From the NCBI RefSeq assembly GCF_001577835.2, contig NC_029516.1:61393700-61457699 (forward strand): DNA of 64,000 nt, read 5' to 3'. The notes under the pieces were generated by a model. That model did no database searches, was not told where the DNA came from, and worked only from the letters and a program-made list of their open reading frames with translations. Origin of the DNA: Coturnix japonica (lineage: Eukaryota > Chordata > Aves > Galliformes > Phasianidae). A program made the position numbers and the translations under genes. Within the stretch, counting starts at the first letter, position 1, and each line of letters opens with the position of its first letter. This document shows positions 58,201-64,000 of the stretch, in pieces.

Positions 58201-60109
58201 AAACATCTATAAAACCAGATTTGGATCTCAGTCATACAAATGGAATTCATTTTCAACTGTGTCCAGAATGGTAAGTGATATGTAACACATAATGCATACT
58301 CATGAACATACAATAGCTTGCACCCTGAGATAATTAGGATGAGAGATTCATTGGTTCATTCGAATGGCTGCATGTGGGATCATGTGCGGTTGGCTTACAA
58401 ACAGATTCACAAGCTGAAAATGTTGCTGGAAGGAATCTGGTCATATTTTTTCGATGTTGTCCACATTGCCTCAGCATGTCAGCATTTCATATGCAAGGTT
58501 ACAAAATAATCTGCTAGTCCACTTGAAATGAGGTAGTGCTCCCTATCAAGCCCACAGATATTGCAGGGACAGGATGTAAAACAGGGATCGAACACTAATG
58601 AATTTCTGTTTAATTCCCTCATACATTTCTCAGGCCATTTGCTTTATTGCTGCAAATACAATATAAATCTCCCTGAAGTCATGCTAATAAATCTTGCATT
58701 GCCTGCCAAGAGCCTGCCTGGAAGCATTATGCACTTTGTGATGTTAGTTTTTTACTACTGTTCTACTGGAGCTGTTATTTCCAGCCCAAAGACTTGTATT
58801 TTCTACCATTTTATACCATATAGTGTCTCCTTTATTGCTGTCTTGGAACTGGACCAAATTGTGCTGTAACAATTTATCTTGCTTTTTCTGAACTTAACAA
58901 ACCCTTTGACCATGCAGTCAGGCTGCTGTCACAGGACCATGATGAAGAATTACAGAAGTACCTTAGGTATACCCTACTGAGGAGCTTCAGAAGGTGTTTT
59001 CATAGAGACAGTGGGGGCAGCATTCCTTCATACATGGTGTTTCTCCAGTGTGCTGATCACTGAGTAGGATATTTTTATTTGTTTTTCATCAATTTTCTTC
59101 TGTGTGTTCTATTAAGAGATTGCCTTTCACTGCCCTATCACTGACAATGTCCTACTGTAAAGAAGTAGAAATATTTTAAACTAATCTTAATGCATTTGAC
59201 TAACTTCTGTCACAGATTTTAATCCTTATAACCATGAGGTGTAATAAAGTTCTGTGTGCTGTAAGATACACTTTAGACTTATGTTACCATTTCCTGATTT
59301 CCAGCAAAGGTCACAGATGGCATCAGTGAGGAAAGAAAAAGACAAGGTAGTTAGCATTTAGTACCCACTAAATAGAGATGTAGTTGAGAAGTCAAAAAAA
59401 CATATTCAGTCCTCCCCAGATACTGTACTTATACTGCAGTGGCTAAACTATCCAGACAGTACATAATTAATTCAAATATAACATAAAGTGTGATCATGGT
59501 AATTTTAAATATATACAGAATTTTACCGATATTTGAAATTTTTGCCTTTTTAATATAAGTGAATTTTAATAGAAGTCTTTCTTTATTCCCAGAAACCTTA
59601 ACGGAGACTTTATTATAAAGCTTCCAGGCTTGTGAGATGTAACTTCAGAGACTGAGCTTTAAGGTTTAAGATAGAAGTCAAATGCAGGACCCTTTATGGT
59701 TAAAGATTTGTTTTAGAAACACAGGAGACTGCACTACATATCTTGTCTGAAAAAAGAAAAGAGAATGATATGGACCTTCGTAAGGATTGGATGCATCCTA
59801 TTATGGTAGTGGCTTTTTGAAGAATGTGTTATATATATGGTGGTAATAACAAAACAAATGATGTGTTTTGGATACAGCAGATGTCAACATTTTGGGTTAG
59901 CATAAGCAAATGAATTCCATTTTTTCCTGTATTTCTTTTAGTTTTGGTTGTTCATCTTTCCTCACATTTATGCAATTATGCCAGCACAGAGCACAGCAGT
60001 GGTCGAGTATGATTGATATGTGTCAAAATTACAATCAGAGCTGGTAAAAGATGTTGCAGGAGGACTGTGTGGGTTCTACCTGTCTAGTAATAGTGGTGGG
60101 ATGACTTCT
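55294..60109. other. Intergenic, no gene recognised
   Basis: AT-rich. The (TTA)n run at 57305-57326 is the only clear repeat. Longer open frames (for example 56612-57025) contain no recognised domain and no supporting exon structure. Confidence 0.45.
57305..57326. repeat. (TTA)n microsatellite
   Basis: About seven TTA units following a T-rich run. Confidence 0.85.
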
Positions 60110-60273
60110 TGCCCAGGGAGGTGGTGGAGTCTCCTTCTCTGGAGATATTTAAGACCCGCCTGGACGCCTACCTGTGTGACATGGTGTAGGGAGCCTGCTT
60201 TGGCAGGGGGGTTGGACTCGATGATCTCTAGATGTCCCTTCCAACCCCTACAGTTCTGTGATTCTGTGATTCT
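60110..60273 (+). mobile_element. CR1 LINE 3'-end fragment
   Basis: Plus orientation: GGGAGGTGGTGGAGTCTCC, AGACCCGCCTGGACGCC, GTGTAGGGAGCCTGCTTTGG, GTTGGACTCGATGATCTCTA, ending in TTCTGTGATTCTGTGATTCT tail repeats. Confidence 0.95.
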
Positions 60274-61920
60274 ACCAGATACCTGTCATATTTACTGCTC
60301 TTTCTATCACATTCTTTTAGACTCTCTTGCTATACATTGGAACATAAAGTGGTCACATGGAAAGATATTTCATGCTGCTATGCCATTTCCATATCTCAAA
60401 GAAAGAAAGGGAAGACATAGATACAAGATAGAACTTCCAAAAATGCTTCAGTAATTTAGGTTCATAATTCTCATTTCTAAACATAGCATAGCAGCAGGAA
60501 ATTACTTCCCTAGTCTGAGAACCACTTAAAACAACCATATAGACTCTGCTAGTCTATGAGTTGAAATAGTTATATCCAGAGGAGAATGAATTCTCAGTAT
60601 CTGCTTTAGGATGCATCCTTGCTTTAGGATGGAAAGAATTAATGTCTAGAAATATATCTTTTCTCTCCAAATTCAGTATAGAGAATCTACTGTCAGACAT
60701 AAGCAACCAGTTAGCAGCCATCTAATCCTGACCGAGGTGAGTTCTGCATTCTGTGATGCCCTTTCAGGCATTTGCATTGAAATTAGACACCTAAAAACCC
60801 TTTTAATTTCTGGCTATGATGTACCTAGAAGCCAAAATTTGAAAAAGGGGACTAGTCAAGATAGGCACCTTGTTGACTTCAATGGGAGAAAATTATCCTC
60901 TCCCTAGCTTTACCACATTTGCTGAGAGAATAAAATCAGACTACTAGCTTGGCTGCTGTAAAAATGAGATTTTAGGATCAACATGCAATAATAGTCTATA
61001 TTGCCAGTGTCAGCCCCTGGAAAACCGCTGTGAGGAAGCATCATGAAGGATGTGTGTGGTAATGACAGTAAGTTGTGTTTCAGCCTTGTGCTTACAAGCC
61101 TTGTGCAGAAGCAACCCGGATACTTGCAGCAGTGAAAACTTCTGAATAAACTGCAACATTTCACCCTAATTCAGCCAGCATTTCAAAATACTAAGATAAA
61201 CATAGCATTGCATTTGGTGCCTGGGTATCACCACTTACATTGCTGCTCATCAGAGATCAGAGGGATGGTAAATCCCTGCTCAAGCCCTGTGTCTCTGTAC
61301 ACCTTTTATAGCAATGAAGTCTGGAGTCTGGGATTTTCTTGTAGTTCTCCATATAGAGTTCTTTTCTACTTAGGTTGCACTGTTGAACTTTTGCTGTATA
61401 TATTTTCCACAACACTTTTTCCCCATAGAAACAAGGAATAATAACTTTTTAAAAAGCTGTGGAAAATATTTGAAATAATACCGATCTTCTGATGCTTTCT
61501 CTTTCCGAGCTTAATCACAATAAATATTTAAAAGAGACGGAGAAGTTATTCAAAGACCAGGCTGCATTTTCCAATACATTTTAAAAAAACTTAGAATAGA
61601 AGATGGATGTTTTGCTACTTCATTAACAATTTCTGGTTGAAATATTTTTATTTTTGAGATAAAATGATATGAAACCTTTTTTCTTTTAAATAAGACTGTC
61701 AGCATAACTAAAATTAATCTTGAATCTGTGTCAGTCTGGTCTTTTTATATGATGGCAAGAGCTCTGACACAGCACTTCTAGTGTTCAGTACCATGACAAA
61801 TTTAGAAGTAGAATAAATACTTGATAGACCACGGCATATATAATTTACACCTAGAATTGCCTATACAGTTTTATTAACAAAAAGCTTTCGTATGAAAGAT
61901 ACACATAGGTTTAAAACATT
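60274..61920. other. Intergenic, no gene recognised
   Basis: AT-rich with no recognised gene or repeat. Confidence 0.45.
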
Positions 61921-62276
61921 GGTGTCCGACCTCCCAGCTTGCCTGGGCCACAATGAATGAAGAGGAATTGTCTATGGCCACTTCTACAATTGTTGCTCTG
62001 GAAGTAATTTGTCTTAATTGTTTCCATGGAAATTACAACAGATACGAAGAGCGCAATAACACTATTTAAAAGAGCAAATTCTCAGCTACAATACACTATT
62101 TTTCAACAGTTACCAGAATTAGCTTTGCATTTTCACCAATGATGAACAAGAGCACCATACTGCATTTGTAACAAGCAACACTAGCCGATGTGACACTGTC
62201 ACTGTTGCTACTGCTGAAATGCACTGACATCATTAACAACATAATAAAATAGGAGGCATTACTTTCAGAGCAGCTC
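61921..62276. mobile_element. hAT-like flank plus internally deleted mariner MITE
   Basis: 61921-61985 (TGTCCGACCTCCCAGCTTG, CCTGGGCCACAATGAATGAA) aligns with 51214-51285. The mariner part, about 61986-62276, has left end CTCTGGAAGTAATTTGTC, interior TTTCCATGGAAATTACAACA and AGCAAATTCTCAGCTACA, and right end AGGAGGCATTACTTTCAGAG. It is about 290 bp against 540 bp in the other copy, so the middle is deleted. A CR1 abuts the right end. Confidence 0.75.
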
Positions 62277-62399
62277 TCAAGACCCACCTGGACGCCTACC
62301 AGTGCAACATGGTGTAGGGAGCCTGCTTTGGCAGGGGGGTTGGACTCGATGATCTCTAGAGGTCCCTTCCAACCCCTACAATTCTGTGATTCTGTGATA
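62277..62399 (+). mobile_element. CR1 LINE 3'-end fragment, 123 bp
   Basis: TCAAGACCCACCTGGACGCC, TTTGGCAGGGGGGTTGGAC, GATCTCTAGAGGTCCCTTCC and tail TTCTGTGATTCTGTGAT. Joined directly to the mariner terminus on its left. Confidence 0.95.
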
Positions 62400-62455
62400 C
62401 ACAGTAGCAACTTTCAGTGCTGCCAAAATTATAAATATGGGCAATTGTGGGGAAA

Positions 62456-62592
62456 ATGTTATCCCTGGAGGTATTCAAAGTTAGGTTGGATGGGGCCCTA
62501 AAACCCTGCTCATGGCAGAGGTGTTGGAACAGAATTTTCACTGTTGTTTCTTCCAACCTAAACCATTGTGTGATTAAATGATTCCATGATTC
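62456..62592 (+). mobile_element. CR1 LINE 3'-end fragment, older and diverged
   Basis: CCCTGGAGGTATTCAAAGTT, AGGTTGGATGGGGCCC, CTCATGGCAGAGGTGTTGGA, CTTCCAACCTAAACCATTGT and a decayed tail GATTCCATGATTCT. A different subfamily from the copy 60 bp to its left. Confidence 0.88.
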
Positions 62593-64000
62593 TTTTAAGC
62601 ATCAGTGAGCCATGAAATACATGTAAAAGGAAATCTATGGACTGATCTACAATATGAGGAAAAGCTGAGAGAGCTGTAGTCATATTCTCATATTCTTGAT
62701 CAGCTCGTTGTGTGAACTGTGTCCAGAGCACAGAACCCTTTGCTGTGTAGTGTGTTAAACAATCCAAGACAATTAGAGTGGAAAGTGCTCCAAAGGGAGC
62801 TGTGGCAGATTAATCCACAGTCACAGCGGATTGGACTCACAAAAGTTAGTATTACTCTATTAAAACCTTTTCCCACTCCTGGTATTCATCCATCATTTAG
62901 ATCCCCTTGGGTTCAGCTGATTCAGCCTGATGCAAGCCTGCAAGCAGCATGGAAAGCATCACCAGCATCTTAATGGGCTCTGGCATTTGACCGCTGCCTG
63001 CATGAGAGCCAGCAGCCCAAACTCCTTGGTTTTGTAAGACCCACTTATTTTCCCCTCTGAGTCACCAGGTAAAGTAGTTGTGGTACTGAGCTGCCAACTC
63101 TGCAGATCCAGTGTCAGGGATGGGGACAGTAACAGGGTTAGGTTGGGGTCTGGTTTAGGCAGGAGGCAGTATGAGCTGGAGATGTAGAGCAATGGCTATT
63201 GGGCTTTGGGGATGTTCACATGAGACTGGGAGAGGGGATCAAACACGTGTATCCAGACATCATACCATTTTTCCCTTTAATGGCAGATTCAAATGCAGCC
63301 CTGAACCATTCTGAGTTTCTGTTTTTTGTTGTTTTTTGTTGTTTTTTTCTTAGTTTATTTGTTTTGTTTTGTTTATTTGCTCATATTTTTCTTTCTGACA
63401 AATACAAAAAGAATTGCCACAAACACTTTGGAGCAGAGCAGAAAGTTTTCTGACATTTCAGGGTTTTCCTTTTCTGCTTTCCTTAATTCTTTTAAATGAG
63501 CATTACAAAGCCTTTTAACTTGTCACATCGAAAAAATGAAAGAACTTCATTTAGAAATCAGCAAAATTATTCATGCAGGCAGCTGCTATGTTTATTTTCA
63601 TTTACTTTGTTTTGTTTCCCTTCCTTTTAAAATAATTTTATGGAAATGAGTGAATAAGCTTTTGGAGTTTTGATAAATAAAGGTCTGATCATAAATTTCA
63701 CTCACTTGGGTCTGAAATTATAGCTGTTTTCAGAAATTCCGCCTGACGTGTTAAAGATTTTGTTTTAAAACTCTTTTAACGAAACATGGATTTATAAGAG
63801 AACTCAGATCCTTCCTCCTAAAGCACTGAATGTACACACACCAGAGGGAAGGAAACTTAGCAGAAAACCCGAAAAGCAAGTAAAACATATCAATTGCTGT
63901 GTAATTGACTGAAAATTGTCTAGGTTGCTCAATATAATTTTTGTGTTGATGTTTCAAGTCAATGGGTACTTTCAAAAGGCATTGACTTTCTTCAGATCTG
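62593..64000. other. Intergenic, no gene recognised
   Basis: A T/G-rich low-complexity stretch (TTTTTTGTTG and TTTTG units) lies at 63319-63378. The remainder is AT-rich with no recognised gene. Confidence 0.45.

Overview
The window looks like vertebrate, specifically avian (most likely galliform), nuclear DNA. The evidence is AT-rich intergenic sequence, many CR1 LINE fragments with the bird-typical 8-bp tail repeats, mariner MITEs that resemble the chicken Galluhop/Mariner1 family (recognised from memory, not by search), and intron-split genes with GT-AG borders. CMAS and its human neighbours ABCC9 and LDHB map to chicken chromosome 1 (background knowledge), so this is probably the homologous segment.

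Two host genes can be read exon by exon. (1) On the + strand, 24788-30730, a six-exon cytosolic sulfotransferase of the SULT6B type (285 aa) keeps its PAPS-binding and catalytic residues. (2) On the - strand, 48811-40083, the eight-exon CMAS gene (414 aa) encodes N-acylneuraminate cytidylyltransferase, the nuclear enzyme that makes CMP-sialic acid. Every junction was checked by phase, and both reading frames are open from start to stop. The genes converge (tail to tail) with about 9.3 kb between them. CMAS starts in a CpG island with a ZNF143-type promoter motif just upstream of the ATG.

Layout: 1-24.2 kb is intergenic, with an hAT transposon remnant (about 2.06-2.5 kb), one long CR1 LINE (about 7.97-11.35 kb, minus), shorter CR1 copies and a mariner fragment. 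24.8-30.7 kb is the sulfotransferase gene. 30.7-40.1 kb is the intergenic gap, with a small CR1 and an isolated CpG-rich block at 33.9-34.2 kb. 40.1-48.8 kb is CMAS, with one CR1 in intron 5. 48.9-64 kb is upstream intergenic DNA rich in mobile elements: CR1 pieces, a probable hAT element split by a mariner MITE, a tRNA-headed CR1-tailed SINE near 55.2 kb, and a mariner/CR1/CR1 cluster at 62.0-62.6 kb.

The two genes share no obvious pathway. One transfers sulfate from PAPS to small molecules in the cytosol; the other activates sialic acid in the nucleus. No retroviral or other capsid-bearing element, RNA gene or CRISPR array was recognised. The most interesting items are the tRNA/CR1 chimeric SINE, the repeated hAT-mariner junction, and a 30-bp in-frame duplication that lengthens the CMAS C terminus.
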